DNA of 64,000 nt. Origin: UBA1444 sp964521625. Lineage in GTDB: Bacteria; Bacillota; Negativicutes; UBA1444. Shown one piece after another: positions 26,167 through 35,022 of the stretch. The stretch is from positions 62,001 to 126,000 of the forward strand of contig CAZFSM010000010.1 in the NCBI GenBank assembly GCA_964521625.1, in the 5' to 3' direction. Position 1 is the stretch's first letter, and each line of letters starts with the position of its first letter. The position numbers were made by a program, and so were the translations under genes. The notes under the pieces were generated by a model. That model ran no database searches and was not told the DNA's origin. It worked only from the letters and a program-made list of their open reading frames with translations.

Positions 26167-27098
26167 TGGGAGAACAAGCGTTTTTCATCGCGATTCTCTC
26201 TTCGGCGTTAGTCGCCGGCACCCCGATTCTATTTGCTGCACTGGGCGAATTGATGACCGAACGGGCCGGAGTGACCAATCTCGGCGTGGAAGGGATGATG
26301 CTGATTGGCGCTGTAGCCGGATTTATGACGGCGATAGTGACCGGCAACAGCTGGCTGGGACTGGTGGCGGCAATGCTAGCTGGCGGACTGATGGGACTGA
26401 TTCATGCCGTGCTGACTGTTTCGTTGCGGGCGAATCAAGTTGTCAGTGGGTTGGCGTTAACTTTGTTTGGCACCGGACTCAGTGGCTACCTGGGTAAAGG
26501 TTACATCGGCATTCCGGTTGCAGAACCATTCCGCAGCCTCCCATTACCGGTGCTTGGCGACATTCCGTTTCTTGGGCCGGTCTTGTTTCGTCATGATGTG
26601 CTGATTTACTTAAGCTGGGGCTTGGTGCTGGCGCTGTGGTTTTTCATTACTCGAACCCGGGCCGGTTTATATTTGCAGGCGGTTGGTGAAAACCCCGGCG
26701 CTGCAGATTCTCTGGGAATTCCCGTAGCGACCCTGCGTTATTTGTATGTGATTATCGGCGGCATGCTTTGCGGTGTTGGTGGTGCATACCTGTCACTGGC
26801 TTCGGCGCCCAGCTGGCTTGAGAACATGACGGCTGGCCGGGGCTGGATTGCAGTCGCGCTGGTGATTTTCGCCCTCTGGAAACCTGGCCGCGCCCTGGTG
26901 GGCTCGTATCTTTTCGGTGGTATTGACGCTCTTGGCTTCCATTTGCAGGCCGCTGGCGTGCATGTCTCCCATTTCTTCCTGCAAATGCTGCCCTATTTAT
27001 TTACAATTGTTGTACTAACGGTGGTCATGGCCCGCCGCGGCGGTCGATTGGCGGCGCCAGGTTCATTGGGAATCCCCTATGACCGGGAACAACGATAA
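26166..27098 (+). CDS. Nucleoside ABC transporter permease 2
   Basis: A 310-residue BPD_transp_2 permease. Marks are LGELMTERAGVTNLGVEGMMLIGA, and AVGENPGAADSLGI as the ATPase-contact loop. A TGATG junction couples it to permease 1. GTG one codon earlier is an alternative start. Downstream xpt follows by 23 bases, which ties the transporter to purine salvage. Confidence 0.92.
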   Translation: MGEQAFFIAILSSALVAGTPILFAALGELMTERAGVTNLGVEGMMLIGAVAGFMTAIVTGNSWLGLVAAMLAGGLMGLIHAVLTVSLRANQVVSGLALTLFGTGLSGYLGKGYIGIPVAEPFRSLPLPVLGDIPFLGPVLFRHDVLIYLSWGLVLALWFFITRTRAGLYLQAVGENPGAADSLGIPVATLRYLYVIIGGMLCGVGGAYLSLASAPSWLENMTAGRGWIAVALVIFALWKPGRALVGSYLFGGIDALGFHLQAAGVHVSHFFLQMLPYLFTIVVLTVVMARRGGRLAAPGSLGIPYDREQR

Positions 27099-27121
27099 CC
27101 ATAACAGATAAGGAGAACCAG

Positions 27122-27715
27122 GTGAAAGAGTTAGAAAATCGGATTTTAGCCGATGGGCAAGTGATCGGCAACAATATTTTGAAGGTGGATGCATTTCTCA
27201 ATCATCAGATCGATCCCGAGTTCATCCTGCGTATCGGCGGCGAACTGGCCCGGCGCTTCAAGGATGAAGGCATTACGAAAGTGCTGACGGTCGAGGCTTC
27301 GGGGATTGCTGTCGCGATGGCGGCCGCCCTGGCGTTGAAAGTGCCGGTGGTCTTTGCCAAAAAGAAGCAGGCTTTGACGCAGGAAGGCGATGTGTACGCG
27401 GCGCCGGTCTTTTCCTTTACTCGCAAGGAGCATTTGGAGATTACTGTGGCCCGTTGCTTTCTATCCCCGACCGATGTGGTGCTGATCATTGATGACTTTC
27501 TGGCGCATGGCGAAGCCTTGAACGGCCTGATCGCCCTGGTTGAGCAGGCGGGCGGCAAATTGGCCGGTGCGGGGATTGTGATAGAAAAACGATTCCAACA
27601 TGGCGGCGAACAGATTCGTAAGCGTGGCGTGCGGGTTGAAGCGCTGGCGGCGATTGAGCGAATGAAGCCAGGCGAACTGATTTTCGCAGTAGATGAGCAT
27701 GAAGTAACGAGGTAG
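27122..27715 (+). CDS. xpt: Xanthine phosphoribosyltransferase
   Basis: A 197-residue type I PRTase that joins xanthine and PRPP to make XMP. Seen: VLTVEASGIAVAMAAAL near residue 60 (base and pyrophosphate loop), FAKKKQ, and the PRPP loop VVLIIDDFLAHGEA near residue 120. GTG start with AAGGAGA upstream. It closes the nucleoside-transporter operon; a terminator follows. In B. subtilis xpt has a purine riboswitch. I found none upstream of this operon, though PurR-type control cannot be excluded. Confidence 0.95.
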   Translation: MKELENRILADGQVIGNNILKVDAFLNHQIDPEFILRIGGELARRFKDEGITKVLTVEASGIAVAMAAALALKVPVVFAKKKQALTQEGDVYAAPVFSFTRKEHLEITVARCFLSPTDVVLIIDDFLAHGEALNGLIALVEQAGGKLAGAGIVIEKRFQHGGEQIRKRGVRVEALAAIERMKPGELIFAVDEHEVTR

Positions 27716-27732
27716 ATGGGTAAAGCAGTCGA

Positions 27733-27760
27733 AATCCCGGTCAAGCGACCGGGATTTTCC
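27733..27760 (+). terminator. Terminator after xpt
   Basis: AATCCCGGTC / GACCGGGATT with an AAGC tetraloop, followed by TT and CC. A-run before the stem makes it partly bidirectional. Confidence 0.85.
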
Positions 27761-27846
27761 ACGTGCCACATTGTTCAGGCAAAGGGTTTTAGGCTGATTC
27801 TGTGGAATAAAAATAAAGTTGTGTTATTAAAAGGAGGGTACTGTCC

Positions 27847-28440
27847 ATGAAACTGGTAAAATCATTCAGCTTGTTGATGATACTGTTGCTGTTGGCGATG
27901 GGGACCACCGCTTGTGCGGCGGCTAAGCCGGAAGGAAGAATCATCCGGGGGAATCCGTCAGCACCGTTGACGATCGTGGAATTTACTGATTTCCAATGTC
28001 CCTATTGCTCCAACGGGGCTCGTACCGTCAGTGCGATGATGGCGAAATACGAAGGAAAAGTAAACTTGGTTGTGAAGCACTATCCTCTGCCATTTCATCT
28101 TGCAGCGCTGCCGGCCGCCTTATATTTCGAGGCGATTGCCCTGCAAAGTCCGGATAAAGCCTGGCAGTTTTATGACGCGGTGTTTGCTAACGCCAGGCAA
28201 TTGGTTGATGGCGAAGAGTTCCTGAAGGCAATGGCAATTAGTGTCGGCGCTGATATGACACGGTTGGAGAAAGATGCCCGCAGTCCGGAAATTTACAAAA
28301 AAATCGCCGCGGACAAACAAGAGTTTGAACAAGCAAAATATGATGGCGTGCCAGTGTTTATCATTAATGGCAAGGTTCTGGTTGGTGCTCAGCCGCCACA
28401 GAAGTTCATTGAAGCGATTGATGCGGCGTTGAAGAAATAG
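27847..28440 (+). CDS. DsbA-like thiol-disulfide oxidoreductase (probable lipoprotein)
   Basis: A 197-residue thioredoxin-fold protein with a signal peptide ending in a lipobox-like GTTAC near residue 23. The active site CPYC stands in DFQCPYCSNG, and a late GVPVFIINGK carries the cis-Pro loop. Size and order match the thioredoxin_4/DsbA-like group, which handles disulfides outside the membrane. AGGAGG start. No DsbB or VKOR partner is adjacent. An EamA transporter gene starts 13 bases after the stop. Confidence 0.9.
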   Translation: MKLVKSFSLLMILLLLAMGTTACAAAKPEGRIIRGNPSAPLTIVEFTDFQCPYCSNGARTVSAMMAKYEGKVNLVVKHYPLPFHLAALPAALYFEAIALQSPDKAWQFYDAVFANARQLVDGEEFLKAMAISVGADMTRLEKDARSPEIYKKIAADKQEFEQAKYDGVPVFIINGKVLVGAQPPQKFIEAIDAALKK

Positions 28441-28452
28441 GGGATTGATATT

Positions 28453-29319
28453 TTGACCGGAACAGGCCTGGTGCTTTTAATCGTTGCTGCGACTGCATTT
28501 TCGACACTGGCCATTTTCATGAAGTTTGCCTTTATGGCCGGTGTCAATCTCACCACTCTGTTAGCATTTCGGTTTCTTTTTTCCGCGTTGTTCTGTTTTG
28601 CCGCGCTGGCCTTGCCCGGAAAAAGCATCATATTGCCCAAAGCGCAACGGTGGCCGGTTTTCCTGCTCGGGGGCGTGTTGCATGTTGCCGTCTCAACCTT
28701 TTATGCGATTTCAGTACATCGTTTGCCGGCATCGCTGACAGGACTGGTTTTTTACCTTTATCCGGCGATGGTGACCGTGCTCGCGGTTTTAGCCGGACAG
28801 GAAACATTGAACCGGTTTAAGTTGCTGGCACTGGTAGTCTGCTTCGCCGGCCTGCTGCAAGTCATGGGGGTTTCCTTTGGCGTAGCCTCATTGTCGGGAC
28901 TGCTGTTCGGCGTAGCGGCGGCGTTTACGCAGGCCTGCCATGTATTGTTAAGCCATAGGATAATTGCCGAACTATCCCCGCTGCTGACAATCGGCTGGTC
29001 TGCCCTGGCAACTTCGGCTGCTTTCTTTTTATATGGCGTGTTGACCGACAGTCTGTTGTGGAATCTTACCTCCGCTGCCTGGGGTGCGATTCTTGGCACC
29101 GGTTTCTTCGCAAACTTTATTGGTATTGTCTGTTTTTTTGCCGGCATGAAACGAGTTGGTCCTTCGACAGCGTCAATCGTGATGAACCTTGAACCGGCGT
29201 TGACCATCGTGTTGTCGGTGCTGTTGCTGGCGGAAAGTTTTAGCTGGGGACAGGCGATCGGCGGCGGCGGAATTTTACTTGGCCTTTATCTTTTGCAACG
29301 GAAGGAGTCTTCGCTATGA
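28453..29319 (+). CDS. EamA/DMT-family transporter
   Basis: A 288-residue membrane protein with ten predicted helices formed by two EamA halves; the second begins near residue 145. TTG start shortly after GGGG. Its stop overlaps the threonine ammonia-lyase start by four bases (ATGA). DMT proteins of this type often export amino acids or metabolites, and the tight coupling suggests a link with threonine or 2-oxobutanoate handling (inference). Confidence 0.88.
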   Translation: MTGTGLVLLIVAATAFSTLAIFMKFAFMAGVNLTTLLAFRFLFSALFCFAALALPGKSIILPKAQRWPVFLLGGVLHVAVSTFYAISVHRLPASLTGLVFYLYPAMVTVLAVLAGQETLNRFKLLALVVCFAGLLQVMGVSFGVASLSGLLFGVAAAFTQACHVLLSHRIIAELSPLLTIGWSALATSAAFFLYGVLTDSLLWNLTSAAWGAILGTGFFANFIGIVCFFAGMKRVGPSTASIVMNLEPALTIVLSVLLLAESFSWGQAIGGGGILLGLYLLQRKESSL

Positions 29320-30524
29320 ACAACCTGTCCATACAAGAGATCCGTGCCGCAGCTGCAGCGTTGCAGGGTGTGGCGCATAATACCCCGCTTGATCGTAGTT
29401 CGACGTTCTCTAACATGGTTGGCGCGCCGGTTTATCTGAAACTGGAAAACTTGCAGAAGACGGGTTCATTTAAATTGCGTGGTGCGTATAATAAAATTCG
29501 TTTATTGGACAGGGCGGAAAAGAATCGCGGCGTGATCGCAGCTTCGGCGGGAAACCATGCCCAGGGCGTGGCCTACGCCGCTAGTCATGCCGGCATCCAT
29601 TCCGTCATCGTCATGCCCGAAACTGCGCCGCTGTCGAAGGTCAGTGCGACGCGTGGTTATGGTGCGGAAGTGGTGCTGGCCGGTACTTCTTATGATGAAG
29701 CCTTTCTTAGGGCCAAAGAGTTGGAACTGGAACAGGGCCTGACTTTTGTCCATGCTTTTAATGATGATCAAGTCATGGCCGGGCAAGGTACGATCGGTCT
29801 TGAAATATTGTGCGATTTGCCGGAGCTGTCGACAGTGGTTGTTCCAATCGGTGGCGGTGGGCTGATTGCCGGAGTTGCGACTGCCATCAAGGCAATAGCG
29901 CCCCAGGTCAGGGTTGTCGGGGTTCAGGCAGCTGGCGCTGATGCAATGGCCCGTTCAAAACAGGTAGGCGTTTTGACACCGACGGCGGGCGTGTCGACCA
30001 TTGCAGATGGAATCGCGGTTAAGTCGCCGGGCGACAGGACGTTTGAAGTGATTCTGCAAGTAGTGGATGAAATTGTGACCATTGATGATGAGGCCATTGC
30101 ATCTGCAATTCTGATGTTGCTGGAACGGGGAAAACTGATGGTGGAAGGCGCAGGAGCTGTGGGATTGGCGGCTTTGTTGAACGGAAAAGTGGCGGCAACA
30201 GGACCGGTAGCCTGTATTATATCCGGCGGAAATATCGACGTAAATTTTATTGCCCGCATAATTGAACGCGGGTTGGTCAAAGCAGGCCGCCGCAGTATTA
30301 TCACTACGCGAGTGCCGGATCGACCAGGGATGCTGCAAAAAATGCTTTCAGTTATTGCCGGCAGTAAGGGAAATGTATTGCATGTTTATCATGATCGTCT
30401 CAACCATAGTGTTCCGCTCGGGCAGTGCGAAGTGCAAGTCAGCATGGAAACTCGTGACAAAGAACACACTACAGAAATCATAGTTGCCTTGCAACAGGAA
30501 GGTTATTGTGTTGCGAAAAACTGA
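29316..30524 (+). CDS. Threonine ammonia-lyase
   Basis: A 402-residue PLP enzyme that deaminates threonine to 2-oxobutanoate. Seen: the PLP-lysine motif KTGSFKLRGA near residue 52, SAGNHAQGVA, the glycine loop PIGGGGLIAG, and a C-terminal ACT-like domain (from about residue 325, RVPDRPGMLQKML) expected to sense an amino acid. Length and single ACT domain fit the catabolic TIGR01127 type (tdcB/ilvA1). Overlaps the EamA gene by four bases. Confidence 0.93.
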   Translation: MNNLSIQEIRAAAAALQGVAHNTPLDRSSTFSNMVGAPVYLKLENLQKTGSFKLRGAYNKIRLLDRAEKNRGVIAASAGNHAQGVAYAASHAGIHSVIVMPETAPLSKVSATRGYGAEVVLAGTSYDEAFLRAKELELEQGLTFVHAFNDDQVMAGQGTIGLEILCDLPELSTVVVPIGGGGLIAGVATAIKAIAPQVRVVGVQAAGADAMARSKQVGVLTPTAGVSTIADGIAVKSPGDRTFEVILQVVDEIVTIDDEAIASAILMLLERGKLMVEGAGAVGLAALLNGKVAATGPVACIISGGNIDVNFIARIIERGLVKAGRRSIITTRVPDRPGMLQKMLSVIAGSKGNVLHVYHDRLNHSVPLGQCEVQVSMETRDKEHTTEIIVALQQEGYCVAKN

Positions 30525-30547
30525 TATTGAAATAAAGGAAGTTTGCT

Positions 30548-31240
30548 GTGTTTTGGACCGGGCTTGAAGTAATTGGTACGGTTGCCTTTGCCGCTGCCGG
30601 GGCATTGGTCGCCATCAAGAAGCGGCTGGATATTTTTGGTGTGGCAATGCTGGCGGTGACCACGGCAGTTGGCGGGGGTATTCTACGTGATACCCTGATT
30701 GGCAATATTCCGCCATTGGCATTTCGCAATCCACTGTTCATCTTTATCAGTCTGGCGATTGCCGGCTTGGTGTCAATTTTTGTTAAGCAAGTTGCCAGAC
30801 AGCAGCGTCTGCTCAATTTTTGTGATGCACTGGGGCTCGGCGCATTTGCTGCGACTGGCGCCAGCTTGGCTCTGGCGCATGACAGCGTGCTGCTCGTGGT
30901 CACGGTAGGGGTGATTACCGGTACGGGCGGCGGTGTGTTGCGGGATATTTTTGTCAGGGAGATTCCGCTGATTTTTCACACAGAAATTTACGCAGTAGCT
31001 GCTGCGATCGGTGCAGCTTGCTTTTATGGCCTACAACAGTTGATGCCGGGCGATATGGCAATTTATCTTGCTTGTTTGATCACTGTGGCAATTCGGTTGC
31101 TCAGTTTGCATTTCGGTTTCAATCTGCCTCGAGTCCGGGCCGAAAAATCGACATATAGAAAGGACCGGAGCCGTTTGGAATCGCGAGTGCTTGCAGAGAC
31201 TGGCCGGTCTGCTGAAAAAAGTGTGGCAGACAAACGGTAG
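30548..31240 (+). CDS. UPF0126/TRIC-type channel or glycine transporter
   Basis: A 230-residue membrane protein with about seven helices in two repeats, each containing the GGGxxRD signature (GGGILRDTLIG and GGGVLRDIFV). This is diagnostic of UPF0126, bacterial relatives of TRIC cation channels; some members transport glycine. The basic tail after residue 200 is unusual but soluble. GTG start with AAAGGAAG. Last gene of the DsbA-EamA-threonine lyase group. Confidence 0.9.
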   Translation: MFWTGLEVIGTVAFAAAGALVAIKKRLDIFGVAMLAVTTAVGGGILRDTLIGNIPPLAFRNPLFIFISLAIAGLVSIFVKQVARQQRLLNFCDALGLGAFAATGASLALAHDSVLLVVTVGVITGTGGGVLRDIFVREIPLIFHTEIYAVAAAIGAACFYGLQQLMPGDMAIYLACLITVAIRLLSLHFGFNLPRVRAEKSTYRKDRSRLESRVLAETGRSAEKSVADKR

Positions 31241-31292
31241 CTCAGAAGTAATGGGCTTGTACAAGAGAAGGGATTATTACTGGGTATTATGG

Positions 31293-31334
31293 CTAAAGGG
31301 ACCGTTGTTCCGGACGGAGCAACGGTCCCTTTAG
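31293..31334. terminator. Bidirectional terminator
   Basis: Perfect 15-bp arms CTAAAGGGACCGTTG and complement around a 12-base loop, between convergent genes. Confidence 0.85.
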
Positions 31335-31368
31335 TATTCTCAAGATGGAAGAATCGCGGGTTAGCGGG

Positions 31369-31848
31369 TTAGATAATGCCCTCGTATTTAAGAAGGAACT
31401 GCGCTACGATGGCGGCACAGAGGAAAGTTCCCGTGTACACGGCCAGCGCGACGACGACAATACGCCAGGACATGGTTTTGAATTTTTCCAGATCTTTGCC
31501 GAAAGACAGGCCAGCGAAAGCCAGGATCGGAGTCGCCAGCGCCAGAAAATCGACTTTTCCTGTGTAATAGCCGATTTCTTTGGCCCACGGCGATACCTGC
31601 GGCACGGTGGACAGTGTGGCAATCACCGAAACCCAGAATACCATCGGGAATTTGCCGGGAATATACTTAGAGCAAGCAATGCCGATAATGGCAATTGCAA
31701 ACATGATGCCATAGCCGGTGGCGGCTTCGGCTATGAATTGACCATAGCTGATATTTTTGCCCAGGGCTTCTTTGTAGCCGATGGTATTGCCAATAACTGA
31801 AATGACCCCCATGACAAGGAGAATCGCAATCGCTTCAGACCATTTCAT
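31369..31848 (-). CDS. Small membrane protein partnered with DUF3100
   Basis: A 159-residue protein with about five membrane helices (AIAILLVMGVISVIG at the N-terminus, IVVVALAVYTGTFLCAAIV at the C-terminus). The ATG at 31848 has GGGGG nine bases upstream and lies two bases after the DUF3100 stop. I do not know a function. Pairing of a small membrane protein with a DUF3100 protein and an M20 peptidase suggests a two-subunit transporter for the peptidase's substrate or product. Confidence 0.8.
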   Translation of the reverse strand: MKWSEAIAILLVMGVISVIGNTIGYKEALGKNISYGQFIAEAATGYGIMFAIAIIGIACSKYIPGKFPMVFWVSVIATLSTVPQVSPWAKEIGYYTGKVDFLALATPILAFAGLSFGKDLEKFKTMSWRIVVVALAVYTGTFLCAAIVAQFLLKYEGII

Positions 31849-31850
31849 GC

Positions 31851-32663
31851 TTATTTTCCCCCTTCCATACGTTTTCTCCGCGCCGCTCCAAGATAGGGAG
31901 AAAGCTTTTCGTAGAGAAACACTGTAACAGGCAGAGAGACAAACAGGGCAAAATATACACCAATGACTGAGGTCAACAAATTGCTTGCGCCGGCATACAT
32001 CAAAATTTCCTTGGCCATACTGGGAACCGCCGCAGCAATCGCACCGGAGGAAGCGGCCATCATGCTGCCGGATCCCACTCCGGCGCCCATGGCGAGCGCA
32101 TATGGGTGCAGCAGATCGAGGGATGCAATGAATCCAGCAACGAACCCAAGCCAGACCGCGCCAAACAGGGTGCCGCAGATATATACGGCCATGACGCCAC
32201 GGCCCTCGGGTGAATCCAAGCCGTATTTTTCTGCGATGATCGCGATGTTTGGTTCGCGGTCGATTGAGTAGGTGGCGCCGATCGACTCCCGGCCCAGACC
32301 AAGTAAGAGTGCAATGGGAAGACCAAATAATATTGTGCCGAAAAAGTGTCCGATTTCTTGAAAGGAAAGTGCCAAACCGGACTGCATCAACTTGACCAGA
32401 TTGGGTCCCATCAGAACGCCGAGTTTGGCGATCAGCATCAAGGTGGCAACACCGAGGCATTTGGCCGAAATGTTCATTTCAGTCACATTAAGAATTTTCA
32501 GTTTGGGTAGACTGATCACGGCACCGATGACCATTGCATAGAGCATCGGCAGGAACAGTAACACGCCGGGACCGAGCGGGACTTTTTTGGTACCGATTAT
32601 CTCGCAAATTGCAACGATAAGCAGTGCCAGGGCATGGATTTTCCAAGAGCGCAAAATTTCCAA
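31851..32663 (-). CDS. DUF3100 membrane protein
   Basis: A 270-residue protein with about eight helices, resembling the DUF3100 family; marks are GPGVLLFLPMLYAMVIG, GRESIGATYSIDREPN and the Gly/Ser-rich MGAGVGSGSMMAASSG. Its start ATG lies 72 bases from the amidohydrolase stop, with AAGGAGG. Glycine-rich pore-like helices suggest transport, but no substrate is established. Forms an operon with the flanking genes. Confidence 0.82.
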   Translation of the reverse strand: MEILRSWKIHALALLIVAICEIIGTKKVPLGPGVLLFLPMLYAMVIGAVISLPKLKILNVTEMNISAKCLGVATLMLIAKLGVLMGPNLVKLMQSGLALSFQEIGHFFGTILFGLPIALLLGLGRESIGATYSIDREPNIAIIAEKYGLDSPEGRGVMAVYICGTLFGAVWLGFVAGFIASLDLLHPYALAMGAGVGSGSMMAASSGAIAAAVPSMAKEILMYAGASNLLTSVIGVYFALFVSLPVTVFLYEKLSPYLGAARRKRMEGGK

Positions 32664-32735
32664 GAACGTTTTCCTCCTTTAATTTATTGGATTTACACTA
32701 TATTATCGTGATCTCACGGGGATACCTTATAGGCC

Positions 32736-34043
32736 TCAGCTAAAATATTTATCAAGCAGGGTCAGATATTCCGCTTTAGTCAGGACTGGTTGGAAGTTTG
32801 CCGTGATTTGTTTTGCCGTTGCCGCATTATCCGCTAGCAGGTCGATGATTGTCATTGCCATCAACTTGGCTGGTTGGACACAGGCCGCTGCATAGTCGAC
32901 AGCATTGAACTCTTTTGTGTGCAGAGCTCCACAGACGCCGCCGGTGAACGGATGAATTGTTGGCAGCAGATGCGAGATATCGCCCATATCAGTCGAACCG
33001 CCGAAATGGCCGCTTTCAACTACGCAGTCGGCAGGCAACAACGCCAGCGCATTGGCGCGGAATACATCGTTTAGCTCAGGCATGCAATTGAGTGGAAGGT
33101 AGCCGGGAATCGTGCGGATATGAGTTTCGGCGCCGACTGAATCGCCGCCCGCTTTGAAGGCGCGGCTAACTTTGCCATAGGTTCCTTCGATAGCTTTCAT
33201 CGTGCTGGCCCGCACATAGGTTTCCAGTCGTACGTCAGCCGGCACGGTATTGACCAGGTCGCCACCTTTGGTAATGATCGGGTGAACTCTTACGATATCT
33301 TGGTCACGGAACGTTTCACGCAGTGCATGAACGCCCATTAAACCGATCATCGCCGCGTTCAGGGCGTTGATTCCTTCGTGGGGTGCGCCGGCGGCGTGCG
33401 CTTCTTTGCCGACATATTGCACCGTCATGCCGATGAATCCATTACAGGTCTCGCACAGGCCGACCCGGCCAGCTGGCGCATCTTTGTCAGCATGAATCAT
33501 CATCGCGATATCAATGTCATCGAATTCGCCGCGATAAACCAGCTCCTGTTTGCCTCCCAGATAGCGGATTTTCCCCTGGTCGCGCAATTGTTGGCGAAAG
33601 GCAATTTCCACATATTCCTCTGCCGGCACGGCCATAAAAGTCACATTGCCGGCTAAAGAATCAGCAATGCCAGCGAGTTTAAGGCCAAGTGCTGCGCCTA
33701 GCATGGCGCCAAGCTGCAAATTGTGACCACAGGCGTGAGCAGCGCCGGTTGAGGGATCTGCTGCCGGACTATCCGGGCAAATGACTGCATCCAGTTCACC
33801 GATGATGGCGACGTTAGGACCGGTTGCACCAGGTTTGAGCTGAGTTTTTACTCCGGTAAGCGCCAACCCTTCCTGACAGGAAAAATTCAAACCAGCAAGA
33901 AATTTGCTGACAGCTGCTGCGGTTTTCGTCTCTTTAAATCCGAGTTCCGGTGTTTTCCCAATCTCCATTGCTACCTGGATGATCTCTTGGGCATGCTCGT
34001 CGATCATCTGGCAAACACGGTTCTTGAGCATCTGCTTGTTCAT
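32736..34043 (-). CDS. M20-family amidohydrolase
   Basis: A 435-residue cytoplasmic metalloenzyme of the M20D/AbgB-like group. Seen: GELDAVICPDSPAADPSTGAAHACGHN (residues about 81-107; metal site), PAEEY (catalytic Glu), KEAHAAGAPHEGINAL (dimerisation domain His) and a C-terminal GALHTKEF metal-site His. It removes an acyl or amidated group from an amino acid or small peptide. AAGGAGG start. First gene of the operon with DUF3100 and its small partner, so substrate entry by those proteins is a reasonable inference. Confidence 0.9.
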   Translation of the reverse strand: MNKQMLKNRVCQMIDEHAQEIIQVAMEIGKTPELGFKETKTAAAVSKFLAGLNFSCQEGLALTGVKTQLKPGATGPNVAIIGELDAVICPDSPAADPSTGAAHACGHNLQLGAMLGAALGLKLAGIADSLAGNVTFMAVPAEEYVEIAFRQQLRDQGKIRYLGGKQELVYRGEFDDIDIAMMIHADKDAPAGRVGLCETCNGFIGMTVQYVGKEAHAAGAPHEGINALNAAMIGLMGVHALRETFRDQDIVRVHPIITKGGDLVNTVPADVRLETYVRASTMKAIEGTYGKVSRAFKAGGDSVGAETHIRTIPGYLPLNCMPELNDVFRANALALLPADCVVESGHFGGSTDMGDISHLLPTIHPFTGGVCGALHTKEFNAVDYAAACVQPAKLMAMTIIDLLADNAATAKQITANFQPVLTKAEYLTLLDKYFS

Positions 34044-34363
34044 TCTAAATATGCCTCCTTACTGCTCTGGTTTCTGCGCTTTAATGGTTTCGCTCCTAAA
34101 ATCGAAAAACCCTTTCAGAAATAAAAAAAAGAATAATTGAATTTGTAATTTGCCGACAAACAAAAGGCGTTAGCTGGAAAATGGCGAATTATCATCAAGG
34201 AAGATTTTCCGCGGAAGACTCAAGGGTTGAAAAAGCGTTTATTGATGGCGGATTGCACGGAATGACACAGCCCTGAAGAGAATTACAGAAATAGTTGCCG
34301 CATGGTGAATAGCCGTAGTGCATAATATTATTTCCCGGGAAATAATAAAGAGGAGGGAATTCA
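34044..34363. other. Divergent intergenic region
   Basis: 320 bases between the minus-strand amidohydrolase operon and eda. No ORF with a ribosome binding site was seen. It holds an A-rich patch at 34125-34145 and, at its right end, a perfect 22-base palindrome next to the eda ribosome binding site. Promoters for both directions should lie here, but none matches the consensus well. Confidence 0.6.
34326..34347. promoter_or_regulatory. Perfect 22-bp palindrome, probable operator of eda-kdgK
   Basis: TATTATTTCCC followed directly by its exact complement GGGAAATAATA, ending three bases before the AGGAGG of eda. It lacks a loop, so it looks more like a repressor-binding site than a hairpin. The A/T flanks with GC centre fit an IclR/KdgR- or LacI-like regulator of KDG use. 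No such regulator gene is adjacent. Confidence 0.6.
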
Positions 34364-35008
34364 ATGCGAAAGCTGGAAATTTTACACAAGGTTTTACAGA
34401 GCGGCATCGTGGCGATCGTCAGGACCGATGATGCGGAAAAGGCGAAAAAACTGGTAACTGCGATCAGTGATGGTGGCATCAAGGTCATTGAAGTTACTAT
34501 GTCCGTGCCAAATGCTATTGAAGTAATCAAGGAGCTAGCAGTGTTCTGCGCCAAAGAGCAGATCACTCTGGGTGTCGGCTCTGTGCTCGATCCGGAAACA
34601 GCCCGGGCGGCGATTCTCGCCGGGGTGGAGTATGTTGTGACACCCTGTTTGAATTCTGATGTCATCAAACTTTGCAATCGCTATCAAGTTCCGTCGATGC
34701 CTGGCGCTATGAGTGTCAAGGAAGTAGTGGAAGCGATGGAAGCCGGTGCGGATATTGTGAAAGTCTTCCCGGGTGAACTGTTGGGTCCGCAATTTATCAA
34801 GGCGGTTCACGGACCGATTCCTCAGGCGCCATTGATGCCGACCGGCGGCGTGCAGCCTGACAATGTGCAGGAATGGTTCGCAGCGGGGGCGGTGGCGCTT
34901 GGCGTGGGCGGTTCGCTGACAGCAGGTGCAAAAAATGGCGACTATGCAGCGGTGACCACTGTCGCCCGGGTGTTTGTCGAAAAAATCAAAGCAGCCAGAA
35001 AAGGTTGA
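34364..35008 (+). CDS. eda: KDPG/KHG aldolase
   Basis: A 214-residue class I aldolase that splits 2-keto-3-deoxy-6-phosphogluconate to pyruvate and glyceraldehyde 3-phosphate. Seen: GIVAIVRTDD, KVIEVTMSVPNA (active Glu), GVGSVLDPETA, EYVVTPCLNSDVI, and the Schiff-base lysine in ADIVKVFPGELLGP. AGGAGG start. kdgK follows after 14 bases, so the two lower KDG steps are one operon. Confidence 0.95.
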   Translation: MRKLEILHKVLQSGIVAIVRTDDAEKAKKLVTAISDGGIKVIEVTMSVPNAIEVIKELAVFCAKEQITLGVGSVLDPETARAAILAGVEYVVTPCLNSDVIKLCNRYQVPSMPGAMSVKEVVEAMEAGADIVKVFPGELLGPQFIKAVHGPIPQAPLMPTGGVQPDNVQEWFAAGAVALGVGGSLTAGAKNGDYAAVTTVARVFVEKIKAARKG

Positions 35009-35022
35009 GGGAGGAAATGACG

